NCBI GenBank assembly: GCA_029959295.1
Contig: JASCOH010000013.1
Location: 1 to 51,996, forward strand
From: Flavobacteriaceae bacterium PS02334
Lineage (GTDB): Bacteria > Bacteroidota > Bacteroidia > Flavobacteriales > Flavobacteriaceae
DNA length: 51,996 nucleotides
Direction: 5' to 3'
The position numbers and the translations under genes are program-made. Of the stretch, positions 40,991 to 50,867 are shown in pieces; within the stretch, counting starts at the first letter, position 1, and each line of letters starts with the position of its first letter. The notes under the pieces were generated by a model. That model saw only the letters and a list, made by a program, of their open reading frames with translations. It was not told the origin of the DNA and did not search any database.

Positions 40991-41896
40991 TTAAAATTCA
41001 AAACTTTCGCCGTCATCTCCCAAAAGCACATTTGGAAAAACCGTTTCTGCTTCTTCTTTGAACTTTAATATTGATTCATAACGTGTGGAATAATGCCCAA
41101 GAACTAAATTTTTGGCATTTGCTTTTAGGGCAATTCTAGCGGCTTCTTTTGCTGTGGAATGCATTGTTTTTCCAGCAAGAACGGCTTCTGTTTCTAAGAA
41201 AGTTGATTCGTGATACAGAACATTTACATCTTGAATCAAAGGCAAAATGTCTTCATTGTAAACTGTATCGGAACAAAAAGCATAACTTTTTGCAGGTTCT
41301 GGATCAAAAGTCAATTCTGAATTTGGAATCACTCGCCCATCTTCTAAAGTAATGTCGCCTCCGTATTTTATTTTTTGGTAATAAACTTGGTCGATTTCAT
41401 AATTTAAAACCGCATTGATGTCTAATTTTCGCTCTTTGAATTTTTCTTGGAACAAATAACCGTTTGTATAAATTCTATGCTTTAACGGAATTGTTTTCAC
41501 AATAACATTATCATCTTCAAAAACAGTTTCCGATTCTGTAGAAGTCAATTCATGGAAATATAAGTTGTAATTGGTCCAAGAATTAGACAGTTTTAATTGC
41601 AGCGTAATGATTTCCTTAATGCCTTTTGGTCCGTAAATATGAAGATCGGCAACACGACCTAAAAGCATATAGGTAGAAACCAAACCGACCAAACCATAAA
41701 CGTGATCGCCGTGAAGATGCGAGATAAAAATGTGGTTGATTTTTGAAAACTTAATTTTATTCTTACGCAACTGTACCTGCGTTCCCTCGCCACAGTCAAT
41801 CAAAAACATTCTGTTTCTGATTTCTAAAACCTGTGAAGTTGGGTTCGTGATTGTTCGTGGTGTTGCGGCATAACAGCCTAAAATGGTAAGCTTCAT
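40991..41896 (-). CDS. rnz: Ribonuclease Z
   Basis: RNase Z cuts tRNA precursors at the 3' end. The 301-residue protein begins MKLTILGCYAATPRTITNPTSQ. The zinc motif is SHLHGDHVYGL, and the other ligands lie in FCSDTVYNED and GHYSTRYE; the flexible exosite arm is near KHRIYTNGYLF. Length and plan match the short bacterial enzyme. The upstream 110-residue gene is on the same strand, 88 bp away. Confidence 0.96.
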   Translation of the reverse strand: MKLTILGCYAATPRTITNPTSQVLEIRNRMFLIDCGEGTQVQLRKNKIKFSKINHIFISHLHGDHVYGLVGLVSTYMLLGRVADLHIYGPKGIKEIITLQLKLSNSWTNYNLYFHELTSTESETVFEDDNVIVKTIPLKHRIYTNGYLFQEKFKERKLDINAVLNYEIDQVYYQKIKYGGDITLEDGRVIPNSELTFDPEPAKSYAFCSDTVYNEDILPLIQDVNVLYHESTFLETEAVLAGKTMHSTAKEAARIALKANAKNLVLGHYSTRYESILKFKEEAETVFPNVLLGDDGESFEF

Positions 41897-41984
41897 TTTA
41901 ATTTTGATTTAAGATTTTTGATTTATGAAATTGGAATGTCGATATATTAACTTCTATAGAAATCATAAATCTTAATTCATAAAT

Positions 41985-42317
41985 CTAAAATCCAAGGTCT
42001 CTTTCAATTTCCTCCATTTCAATGATGTCGTGTGCTTCCTGGATTGTCGGCACGACATTCATTTTATCTGGAACTTCATTGAAATCAAAATCTTTGACTA
42101 CGATTACAAAGGATTTTTTCGCTTTTCTGTGTTTGTTTGACAATGATAAAAAAGCCAAAACATTTTCAAGCGTAATATTTTTGTCTTCTGAAACATCTAA
42201 AACCAAATTCTGGTCTTTGAAATCAGCGTAGTCTTTTGTTACTTTTTCAAGAAAAGATTTTACGTTTCCTTCTGTATCTTTTATAGTGGTTGTATGTGAT
42301 TTTTTTTCTATTTGCAT
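41985..42317 (-). CDS. Small STAS-like protein upstream of ribonuclease Z
   Basis: A 110-residue cytoplasmic protein with alternating beta and alpha segments (KDQNLVLDVSEDKNITLENVLAFLSLSNKHRKAKKSFVIVVKDFDFNEVP, then VVPTIQEAHDIIEMEEIERDLGF). The pattern suggests a STAS or anti-sigma-antagonist fold, but no phosphorylatable serine motif is obvious. It is a constant neighbour of rnz in the flavobacterial genomes I recall, and some databases simply copy the name ribonuclease Z, which is not justified by the sequence. Confidence 0.75.
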   Translation of the reverse strand: MQIEKKSHTTTIKDTEGNVKSFLEKVTKDYADFKDQNLVLDVSEDKNITLENVLAFLSLSNKHRKAKKSFVIVVKDFDFNEVPDKMNVVPTIQEAHDIIEMEEIERDLGF

Positions 42318-42376
42318 TTTTCTAAATTTCTAAGTTTGAAATTTTAAACTTTTGCCTATTGGCTTTTTGCTATTGC

Positions 42377-43306
42377 CTACTGCTTAATCTTCGAAGCCAA
42401 TAAATAAATAACCGCCATTCTAACAGCAACTCCATTTTCCACTTGGTTCAAAATCACTGATTGTTGTGAATCTGCAACATCCGAAGAAATTTCCACACCA
42501 CGGTTTATCGGACCTGGGTGCATAATCACGATTTCTTTATTCAAGGAATCAAGCAACGCTTTGTCCACGCCATATTGCTGTGCATATTCTCTTGTGGAAG
42601 GGAAATAATTCACGTCCATTCTTTCGTTTTGTACGCGAAGCATATTGGCAACGTCACACCATTCTAAGGCTTTACGCAAATTTGGTTCTACCGTAACTCC
42701 AAGAGATTCGATGTATTTTGGAATCAAGGTTTTTGGTCCGCAAACTTTCACTTCTGCACCTTGCATTTGCAAAGCGTAAATGTTGGAAAGCGCCACTCTT
42801 GAATGCAAAATATCTCCGACAATTACTACTTTTTTTCCGACAACTTCTCCCAATTTTTCTCTAATCGTAAAAGAATCTAGTAAACCTTGCGTTGGATGTT
42901 CGTGCGCGCCGTCTCCAGCATTGACGATACTTGCATTCACATTTTGGGAAAGAAAATAAGCCGCGCCCGGATTTGAATGACGCATCACAACCATATCGAC
43001 TTTCATTGAAAGAATGTTGTTTACGGTATCAATTAAAGTTTCGCCTTTTTTAACCGAAGACTGAGCTGCAGAAAAACTGATTACGTCAGCAGAAAGTCTT
43101 TTTTGGGCCAATTCAAAAGATAATTTTGTTCTAGTACTATTTTCAAAAAATATGTTGGCAATGGTAATATCTCGAAGCGAAGGCACTTTTTTAATCGGGC
43201 GATTGATGACTTCCTTAAAATGATCGGCAGTTTCAAAAATAAGGTCAATATCTTGTTTGTTGATATATTTTATTCCTAATAAATGATTTACGCTTAATTC
43301 TTTCAT
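42377..43306 (-). CDS. pyrB: Aspartate carbamoyltransferase, catalytic subunit
   Basis: PyrB joins carbamoyl phosphate and aspartate in pyrimidine synthesis. The 309-residue protein has the carbamoyl-phosphate loop STRTKLSFE, the motif HPTQGLLDSFTI, VGDILHSRVALSNI and HPGPINRGVEI for aspartate binding. No regulatory subunit pyrI is adjacent. It lies 83 bp downstream of pyrR on the same strand. The gap contains an inverted repeat that could be regulatory. Confidence 0.96.
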   Translation of the reverse strand: MKELSVNHLLGIKYINKQDIDLIFETADHFKEVINRPIKKVPSLRDITIANIFFENSTRTKLSFELAQKRLSADVISFSAAQSSVKKGETLIDTVNNILSMKVDMVVMRHSNPGAAYFLSQNVNASIVNAGDGAHEHPTQGLLDSFTIREKLGEVVGKKVVIVGDILHSRVALSNIYALQMQGAEVKVCGPKTLIPKYIESLGVTVEPNLRKALEWCDVANMLRVQNERMDVNYFPSTREYAQQYGVDKALLDSLNKEIVIMHPGPINRGVEISSDVADSQQSVILNQVENGVAVRMAVIYLLASKIKQ

Positions 43307-43333
43307 TTTTTGTTTAAATGTTAATTTGTAAAT

Positions 43334-43386
43334 CGTTTAATCGTTAGCGATGCGGTTAAACAAATAAACGATTCAGCGATTAAACG
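43334..43386. repeat. Inverted repeat between pyrR and pyrB
   Basis: CGTTTAATCG (43334-43343) and CGATTAAACG (43377-43386) are perfect 10-bp arms around 33 bp. The inner part repeats the same theme (AATCGTT, AGCGA, AACGATT). It lies directly after pyrR and before pyrB. No T-run typical of a terminator follows. Confidence 0.6.
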
Positions 43387-43389
43387 TTT

Positions 43390-43929
43390 TTAATTCGTTA
43401 TTAAGTAAACTAAATCTTCACCTTCCTGCTCTTTCCAGCTTACTTTGACCTTTTCATTATTTATCGAATCTACTTGGCGACCGCGATAATCAGGCTGAAT
43501 TGGCAAATGACGGCTGAAACGACGATCGATTAAAACCAGAAGTTCAATTTCTGAAGGTCTTCCAAAAGATTGAATCGCAGTCAATGCAGAACGAATGCTT
43601 CGGCCAGTATATAAAACGTCATCGATGAAAATGACTTTTTTATTTTCTACCAAAAAATTGATCTGGGTTTTATTGGCTTCCAAAGGCTTTTCGGTTCTTC
43701 TGAAATCATCTCTGAAAAAAGTAATATCTAAATAACCGAGAGCAATTTCAGCTACCTTATATTCTTGTTCTAAAATTTCTTTAAGACGTTCGGCCAAAAA
43801 TACGCCACGAGGCTGGATTCCCACAAGAATCGTGTCTGAAAAATCAAGATGCTTTTCAATTAATTGGCAGGCCAAACGATGCAGAATGATATTGACTTCT
43901 TTGGAAGTAAGCAATATTTTTTGACTCAT
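43390..43929 (-). CDS. pyrR: Bifunctional pyr operon regulator / uracil phosphoribosyltransferase PyrR
   Basis: A protein of 179 residues from the ATG at 43929 (MSQKILLTSKEVNIILHRLA); the longer in-frame start adds 12 atypical residues. It has the PRPP-binding motif VIFIDDVLYTGRSIRSAL and the phosphoribosyltransferase layout VGIQPRGVFLAERL. Members in Gram-positive bacteria bind pyr leader RNA and cause attenuation. In this phylum the RNA function is less certain. It precedes pyrB on the same strand and is divergent from the AAA ATPase gene. Confidence 0.95.
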   Translation of the reverse strand: MSQKILLTSKEVNIILHRLACQLIEKHLDFSDTILVGIQPRGVFLAERLKEILEQEYKVAEIALGYLDITFFRDDFRRTEKPLEANKTQINFLVENKKVIFIDDVLYTGRSIRSALTAIQSFGRPSEIELLVLIDRRFSRHLPIQPDYRGRQVDSINNEKVKVSWKEQEGEDLVYLITN

Positions 43930-44024
43930 AATGAAGTGTTGTGTTTGGTTTGTAAAAGTAGGCAAAAAATTAATTTTATTATAATTGAAAACAAAAACAA
44001 TTAATAATTAAAAGTTGTAATATG

Positions 44025-44032
44025 TATATTTG
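44025..44032 (+). promoter_or_regulatory. Putative -7 promoter element of the AAA ATPase gene
   Basis: TATATTTG is an exact TAnnTTTG match 25 bp before the GTG start; no well-spaced -33 TTG is evident. Confidence 0.45.
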
Positions 44033-44057
44033 TTAAAACAATCTAAACTTTAAGACT

Positions 44058-45380
44058 GTGAAAAAAGAAAAATATACTGTAGAAGATGTTTTCACGCCAT
44101 CTTCGCCAGCCGAACTCACATATGTGAAAAGAGAAAATGAAAATAAACTTCTAAATAGAGCCCTTAAAACTATTGGCAAGCAAATTATAATTTATGGCAA
44201 TAGTGGCTGTGGAAAAACAAGTTTATTAAACAATAAAATTAAAAACGATTCGATTAAATTTATTAAAACTAAATGTGTTAAAGGAATGCCTTTTGAATCC
44301 ATAATTATAAATGCTTTTAGCCAGCTATCAATTAATTATTTGGATGGAATTGAAAAAAGTAAGGAGAATGAATTAAATGGAGAATTAGGATTCGATATCA
44401 AAATACTAGCCGCAAAATTTGGATCAGGTGATAAAGAAAATATAAAAAAAAATTGGAAAACACTCCCTCCACAATTAAACGAACAGAATCTTGCAAAAAC
44501 TTTAGGTAATTTAGATACAATTTGGATAATTGAAGATTTTCACAAATTGAATCCAGAAGAAAAGATCAAGCTTTCACAAGCAATGAAAGTATTTATGGAT
44601 ACATCTGAAGAATATAAAAATCTTAAAATAATAGCTACTGGAGCTGTAAATACAGCCAGACAAGTAGTCGAATATGATCCAGAAATGAATAATCGAGTTA
44701 GCGAAATTTTTGTGCCACTTATGGACTATGACAGTTTAAATAATATAATTGAAAAAGGGAGTTCCTTGCTGAATGTCGAATTTCCTGATTCTATTAAACA
44801 AAAAATAATTGCATATTCTAATGGACTTCCATCAGTTACACATCAACTATCTTCCCTGATTTGCGAAAGTAGAGAAATTTCAGGAACAGTCGCTAAAAAG
44901 GTAACTTTCACAACAAAAGATTTAGATTATGCAATTGATGAATATATAAATGAGAAAAGTGATACCTTAAAAAACACTTATGAAGTTGCTACAAAAATAA
45001 AAAAAGAAAGAAAAATATTTAAACCAGAAAATATTCTACAAGCAATTCTTTCTATAAACAAGGAAGAAGTTTCATATCAAGAAATTGGAGCAGAATTAAA
45101 ATTTAGATTTAAAGATTTAAAAGCTAACAACTTGAGAGTTTTTTTAAATGAGTTAACGCTTTCAGAAAGAGGAGAAGTAATAAGATATAATAAAAATGCA
45201 GATTCATATTCCTTTTCTAACCCTTTCTTTAAAGGTTACTGTCATTTAAAACTTATGAGAGACAATGTCTCTAGCAAAAATCAAAATGACGTTTTAAAAG
45301 AAATTTTAGATGAAGAATTCAGAAAATTTTATAGTGAGCATTTTGACATAGATGATATTGGAGATAATTTGGGATATTAA
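44058..45380 (+). CDS. AAA ATPase of unknown role, ORC/Cdc6-TniB-like plan
   Basis: A 440-residue protein with a GTG start. Walker A GNSGCGKTS is at residues 47-55, Walker B WIIED at 156-160, a sensor-1-like KIIATGA near 190-196, and a possible arginine finger R213 in NNRVSEIFVPLM. The second half is helical and may hold a winged helix (KEEVSYQEIGAELKFRFKDLKANNLRVFLNEL, residues about 335-370), as in ORC/STAND-type switches. The gene is richer in Lys, Asn and Ile codons than its neighbours and looks accessory. No nuclease or other effector domain is recognisable in it or beside it. Function unknown. Confidence 0.8.
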   Translation: MKKEKYTVEDVFTPSSPAELTYVKRENENKLLNRALKTIGKQIIIYGNSGCGKTSLLNNKIKNDSIKFIKTKCVKGMPFESIIINAFSQLSINYLDGIEKSKENELNGELGFDIKILAAKFGSGDKENIKKNWKTLPPQLNEQNLAKTLGNLDTIWIIEDFHKLNPEEKIKLSQAMKVFMDTSEEYKNLKIIATGAVNTARQVVEYDPEMNNRVSEIFVPLMDYDSLNNIIEKGSSLLNVEFPDSIKQKIIAYSNGLPSVTHQLSSLICESREISGTVAKKVTFTTKDLDYAIDEYINEKSDTLKNTYEVATKIKKERKIFKPENILQAILSINKEEVSYQEIGAELKFRFKDLKANNLRVFLNELTLSERGEVIRYNKNADSYSFSNPFFKGYCHLKLMRDNVSSKNQNDVLKEILDEEFRKFYSEHFDIDDIGDNLGY

Positions 45381-45496
45381 CAACTCTTTAAATTATATAA
45401 TCAAAAATTTAAATCATGTAAAAATTTTCTGTGCAAAAAAGAGACCTTTATAAAACAAATAATCAACCAATTATAAATTCTCAAAAACAAGAAATC

Positions 45497-45673
45497 ATGA
45501 ATACTCTACAAAGCAAAATACAAAGAATGTGCATCATACTTTTAGTGCTTCTCTCTTTTTCAAGTTGTGAAGTTGTTGAAGGAATCTTCAATTTTGGCGT
45601 TGGTGTCGGCGTATTTATCGTAATTGCAGTTCTAGCCATTGTCATTTGGATCATCAGCAGATTTAGAAAATAA
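45497..45673 (+). CDS. Small lipoprotein-like membrane protein, 58 residues
   Basis: I place the start at the ATG at 45497; the longer frame from 45431 adds 22 residues without the signal pattern. The product has a lipoprotein-type signal (CIILLVLLSFSSC), then EVVEGIFNFGVGVGVF and a membrane segment ending IIWIISRF-like. I recognise a Bacteroidota family of tiny proteins of this type. The database name phosphatidate cytidylyltransferase sometimes given to it is impossible at this size. It lies 116 bp after the AAA gene and before a terminator. Confidence 0.75.
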   Translation: MNTLQSKIQRMCIILLVLLSFSSCEVVEGIFNFGVGVGVFIVIAVLAIVIWIISRFRK

Positions 45674-45712
45674 TATAAAAACAAAAACATACCAAAACCA
45701 ACCAACTCTATT

Positions 45713-45747
45713 AAAAAATCCCGTATCAGACTGATCGGGATTTTTTT
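45713..45747. terminator. Terminator after the small lipoprotein gene
   Basis: AATCCCG, then ATCAG, pairs with CTGAT and CGGGATT around a short loop, followed by seven Ts and preceded by an A-run. It can serve the + strand gene and the convergent - strand gene whose stop is just beyond. Confidence 0.88.
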
Positions 45748-45750
45748 ATT

Positions 45751-46542
45751 TTAATTTATTCTGACAACGTCCTTGACAAGCATATCGACCTTGTTTGCCA
45801 GCGTTCCGTCACATTGAAATTCTATATTATATCCTGAGCCAATTGATGCTGAATCAGCAATTGTGGAAAAAAATGCTTGAATGGGAATAACGCTTCCAAC
45901 ACTCAAATTTCCTGGAACGGTATAACTATTAGCATAAACAATCGCACCAGAACCTCTGGATTTTATTCTTACATAAAAATAAAAGGCTCCAGTCGCAGGA
46001 CTCGGATTTGAACTCAGTTTAAATTCCATATTAATTCTAAAACTTTGCCCTTGAAAATTTACAGGATTTTCTAACAAAGCACCCGCTCCATAACCCACTC
46101 CTGCTGCAGGAATTGTCGGCTTAATAATATCGTCTGGCGAATCAGATTCGCTAGAATAAGCGCCTGTGACATAAGTCGGACTTAATGTTCTTGATTGGTT
46201 TATCAACAATTGCTCATAAGTCTGCGTACCGCTGAGTGAAACCCAGCTTGACTGATTGGCATTGACTTTTACTGCTCCGTGTGTTTTGCTGGTATTTTCA
46301 GTTAAAAAAATCCATTTTACGCCATTGTAATAAGCAAATTTTTTAGCAGTCGATTCAAAAATCAGCATTCCCGATTTTGGAACTAAAACGTTTAACGTGT
46401 CAGTTATCCTGGGAATTAAAACACCACTGGAAGAACTTTTTACATCTAATGCTGCTTCAGGAGAAACCGTTCCGATTCCAATCTGTGAATAAAAAGCAAG
46501 GGAATACAATAAAAAGGCAAATAAATAAATTTTCTTACACAT
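45751..46542 (-). CDS. Secreted hypothetical protein, surface/fibre-type N-terminus
   Basis: A 263-residue protein with a signal peptide (KKIYLFAFLLYSLAFYSQ). The mature start IGIGTVSPEAALDVKSSSSG, followed by VLIPRI, is a motif shared by many flavobacterial secreted proteins, often before fibre- or tail-like domains. The rest is beta-rich, with a jelly-roll-like pattern near SFRINMEFKLSSNPSPATGAFYFYVRIKSRG. No S74 peptidase or type IX sorting domain is visible at the C-terminus. It is monocistronic between two terminators. Function unknown. Confidence 0.75.
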   Translation of the reverse strand: MCKKIYLFAFLLYSLAFYSQIGIGTVSPEAALDVKSSSSGVLIPRITDTLNVLVPKSGMLIFESTAKKFAYYNGVKWIFLTENTSKTHGAVKVNANQSSWVSLSGTQTYEQLLINQSRTLSPTYVTGAYSSESDSPDDIIKPTIPAAGVGYGAGALLENPVNFQGQSFRINMEFKLSSNPSPATGAFYFYVRIKSRGSGAIVYANSYTVPGNLSVGSVIPIQAFFSTIADSASIGSGYNIEFQCDGTLANKVDMLVKDVVRIN

Positions 46543-46652
46543 ATCATATAATTTAAAAATTAATATTTAATTTTTGTTAATTAAAACTAATATGTTATAA
46601 ATATATGTAAACTTTATTTTAAATCATAAAAAATAGATGTCTGTTTATAAAA

Positions 46653-46686
46653 TAAAAAAGCCAGCTAATGATTGCTGGCTTTTTTA
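46653..46686. terminator. Terminator downstream of the ABC-F gene
   Basis: AAAAAGCCAGC pairs with GCTGGCTTTTT across TAATGATT. The A-run and T-run allow function on either strand; the - strand ABC-F gene ends 20 bp before it. Confidence 0.9.
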
Positions 46687-46705
46687 AATATATAATACTA
46701 AAAAA

Positions 46706-48325
<1,620 letters not shown>

Positions 48326-48509
48326 TTATAGTTTTTAAAAAGTTTTGCAAAAGTAGAAAAAATACTGCACTTTTCCGAGCTAAAAGCCTTATACTTGATT
48401 ATGATTATTTTATCGAAAAAAAGTTATAGAATTTATCTTAATTTTAAGCAAAAGGGTTAAATTCTGCATATTTAACTATGCATTAACAGTTATTGCAATC
48501 TTATTAAAA

Positions 48510-48517
48510 TATTTTTG
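48510..48517 (+). promoter_or_regulatory. Putative -7 promoter element
   Basis: TATTTTTG is an exact TAnnTTTG match 19 bp upstream of the ATG at 48537. Confidence 0.45.
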
Positions 48518-48536
48518 TTTACTAGATATATACTAA

Positions 48537-49946
48537 ATGTACAACCTTAGAGTTTTCAAAATTGTATCGTTTTCCCTAATGACTTTGATGATGTTTTCAT
48601 CCTGCGACAAGAAGTTTAAAAACGATAATTTTACTGCTTATTTTGGCGGCGAAGTCACTAATCCTTTAAATCGGTACGTTTTATTTATGAAAGACAATAA
48701 AGTCATTGACACATTGCCTTTAGATAGAAACAATCGTTTTTTCAAAAAATTTGACTCATTGACGCCAGGTTTATATACTTTCAAGCATGATCCTGAATAT
48801 CAATATGTTTACTTTGATAAAAATGACAGCTTGATGGTTCGCTTAAATTCTTCTGATTTTGATGAATCTATTGTTTTCTGCGGACGCGGCGAAGAAAAGA
48901 ACAACTTCTTAATGGATCTTTATCTGAAAAATCAAAATGACGGCAAAAAAATGTTTGAAGTCTATGATTATGATTTGCCAAAATTTACAAAATATATAGA
49001 TTCTGCGTATACTTCTAAAAAAAGCTATTACGAAACAAAAAAAGAAGCTTTAAAATGGAGCGAAGATTTTGATTTCTATGCAAAAGCAGCACTGGACTTT
49101 CCTTATTACACAAAAAAAGAAATTTACCCTGTTGTTCATGAAATCAGAACCGGCCAAAATATCATATCAAAATTGCCATCCAATTTTTATAGCTATCGTG
49201 ATGAAATAAATTATAACAAAGAAGAATTGACCAATTTTTCTCCATTTGTAAAGTATTTGACTTACATGCTTAATAATTTGGCTTCTGAAAAGGTTGCTTC
49301 CACTTCTACTCCTGAAGATAAGGCTCTAGAAATGAATATCACAAAATTAAATATTGCCGACACTCTTTTTAAAAATCAGAATATAAAAAATTCTATTCTT
49401 GACAATATTGCTTTCGCATATCTTCTTGAAGACCAACACATCATAAACAATAAAAAATTCTTAGATCGTTATAATGAACTTTCTACAGATAAAAGCCAAC
49501 AGAACGAAATCACTAAAATTGGTGACGCAATTCAAATGATGAAAAGCGGAAATGAATTGCCAAGCATCGATTTCATAAATTTAAATGGCGAAACCATAAG
49601 TAGCAAAGACGCAATAAAAGGAAAATCAATTATTTTCTTCTGGACAGAAAATGCAGAATCTCATTTCGAGACGGTGCATAAAAAAGCCATAGATTTAAAA
49701 TCAAAATACCCAAATTACAATATCATAGCGATAAATGTAGATGACAATCAAGCAAAATGGAAAACTATTCTATCAAACTATAATTTCTCAAGTATAACAG
49801 AATTGAGAGTCAAAAATTTTGAAGAATTAAAAGACAAATGGGTTATAACAAAAATCCAAAGAGCGATTGTAACCAATGCAAACGGAACAATAAATAATGC
49901 TTTTGTCAATTTATTTGATGTAAAGTTTGCAGACAACTTGAAGTAA
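48537..49946 (+). CDS. Lipoprotein with DUF4369-like and thioredoxin-like domains, redox cysteines missing
   Basis: A 469-residue lipoprotein with lipidated cysteine C23 in MMFSSC. Residues about 30-125 resemble DUF4369 (AYFGGEVTNPLNRYVLFMKDNKVIDTLPLDRNNRF). A helical middle follows, and from about 335 a TlpA-like thioredoxin fold (LPSIDFINLNGETISSKDAIKGKSIIFFW). Where the CXXC should follow the tryptophan, the sequence reads TENAESH. It cannot therefore act as a thiol reductase and may be a binding protein. It is monocistronic and terminator-bounded. Confidence 0.83.
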   Translation: MYNLRVFKIVSFSLMTLMMFSSCDKKFKNDNFTAYFGGEVTNPLNRYVLFMKDNKVIDTLPLDRNNRFFKKFDSLTPGLYTFKHDPEYQYVYFDKNDSLMVRLNSSDFDESIVFCGRGEEKNNFLMDLYLKNQNDGKKMFEVYDYDLPKFTKYIDSAYTSKKSYYETKKEALKWSEDFDFYAKAALDFPYYTKKEIYPVVHEIRTGQNIISKLPSNFYSYRDEINYNKEELTNFSPFVKYLTYMLNNLASEKVASTSTPEDKALEMNITKLNIADTLFKNQNIKNSILDNIAFAYLLEDQHIINNKKFLDRYNELSTDKSQQNEITKIGDAIQMMKSGNELPSIDFINLNGETISSKDAIKGKSIIFFWTENAESHFETVHKKAIDLKSKYPNYNIIAINVDDNQAKWKTILSNYNFSSITELRVKNFEELKDKWVITKIQRAIVTNANGTINNAFVNLFDVKFADNLK

Positions 49947-49965
49947 AAATTCAAATATAGTAGTA

Positions 49966-50006
49966 ATAAAAAAATCCCGCTTAATAATTTAAGCGGGATT
50001 TTTTAT
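49966..50006. terminator. Bidirectional terminator
   Basis: ATCCCGCTTAA pairs with TTAAGCGGGAT around a short loop, with A and T runs outside. It lies between the thioredoxin-fold lipoprotein gene and the convergent transaldolase gene. Confidence 0.92.
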
Positions 50007-50022
50007 TTAATTTTTTAAAAAA

Positions 50023-50679
50023 CTATTTATTTCCTTTCTCAAAATCAGCTACAAATTGAGCCAAACCAATATCAGTCAAGGGATGTTTTAACAAACCTTC
50101 AATTGCAGAAAGCGGTCCTGTAATCACATCAGCTCCAATTTTGGCGCAATTCACAATATGCATTGTATGCCTTACAGACGCAGCTAAAATTTGCGTTTCG
50201 AAACCATAATTATCATAAATCTCTCTAATTTCTTGAATCAAATTCAATCCATCTGTAGAAATATCGTCCAAACGGCCAATAAAAGGCGAAACATAAGTCG
50301 CTCCAGCTTTAGCTGCCAATAAAGCTTGTCCTGCAGAAAATACTAAAGTCACATTTGTTTTAATTTCCTTATCAGAAAAATATTTTGCAGCCATGATGCC
50401 TTCTTTTGTCATCGGCAATTTCACTACGATCTGCTCATGAAGCTCAGCAAGTTCCTCGCCCTCTCTAATCATTCCGTCATAATCAAGAGCATTTACTTCA
50501 GCACTTACATCACCGTCAACAAGATTGCAAATGTCTACATAATGCTTTAAAATATTATTTTTTCCAGTAATTCCTTCTTTTGCCATCAAAGACGGATTGG
50601 TTGTAACGCCATCCAAAACGCCAAGTGCCTGCGCTTCTTTAATCTGAGCCAAATTTGCCGTGTCAATAAAAAATTTCAT
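50023..50679 (-). CDS. Transaldolase (TalC/FSA-like, short form)
   Basis: A 218-residue transaldolase of the short decameric type. I start it at the ATG at 50679 ([20 protein letters not shown]); a longer frame would run into the repeat element upstream. Motifs are [23 protein letters not shown] with the Schiff-base lysine, [31 protein letters not shown], and [13 protein letters not shown]. It moves dihydroxyacetone units in the pentose phosphate pathway. Whether it acts as transaldolase or fructose-6-phosphate aldolase needs active-site detail. Confidence 0.93.
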   Translation of the reverse strand: MKFFIDTANLAQIKEAQALGVLDGVTTNPSLMAKEGITGKNNILKHYVDICNLVDGDVSAEVNALDYDGMIREGEELAELHEQIVVKLPMTKEGIMAAKYFSDKEIKTNVTLVFSAGQALLAAKAGATYVSPFIGRLDDISTDGLNLIQEIREIYDNYGFETQILAASVRHTMHIVNCAKIGADVITGPLSAIEGLLKHPLTDIGLAQFVADFEKGNK

Positions 50680-50715
50680 ATGATTATAATTATTTATGTT
50701 CTTTAAATTTAATTT

Positions 50716-50801
50716 GGGCGTGTCCCTAAAGGGCCGGGCTTTCCGCTCTATCTTTTGTTCCACTGCGTTCCACAAAAGGATGCCGCTTCAATCCCTCACG
50801 C
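50716..50801. repeat. Structured intergenic repeat element upstream of transaldolase
   Basis: An 86-bp GC-richer element bounded by GCGTG (50718-50722) and CACGC (50797-50801). It contains a small CCCTAAAGGG hairpin, and a central hairpin with arms CTTTTGT and ACAAAAG between two copies of the direct repeat CCGCT-N2/3-ATC. I recognise its phrases (GGGCTTTCCGCT, GGATGCCGCTTCAATCCC) as part of an intergenic element common in flavobacterial genomes. It fills much of the region upstream of the transaldolase gene. Confidence 0.7.
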
Positions 50802-50867
50802 AACTATACATTGTAGAATTTCTTACTTTCAAAATTTTATAAAAGACGAAGAAACTCCAATCTAAAT

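Noticed and set aside
43930-43965. 12-residue N-terminal extension of PyrR
   Set aside because: PyrR proteins start close to the MSQKILL-type sequence; the extension lacks similarity.
45431-45673. Small lipoprotein read as phosphatidate cytidylyltransferase
   Set aside because: The protein is only 58 residues with a single membrane segment; it cannot be that multi-pass enzyme.
50680-50775. 32-residue N-terminal extension of transaldolase
   Set aside because: The extension is translated from the structured repeat element; the standard family start MKFFIDTAN lies at 50679.
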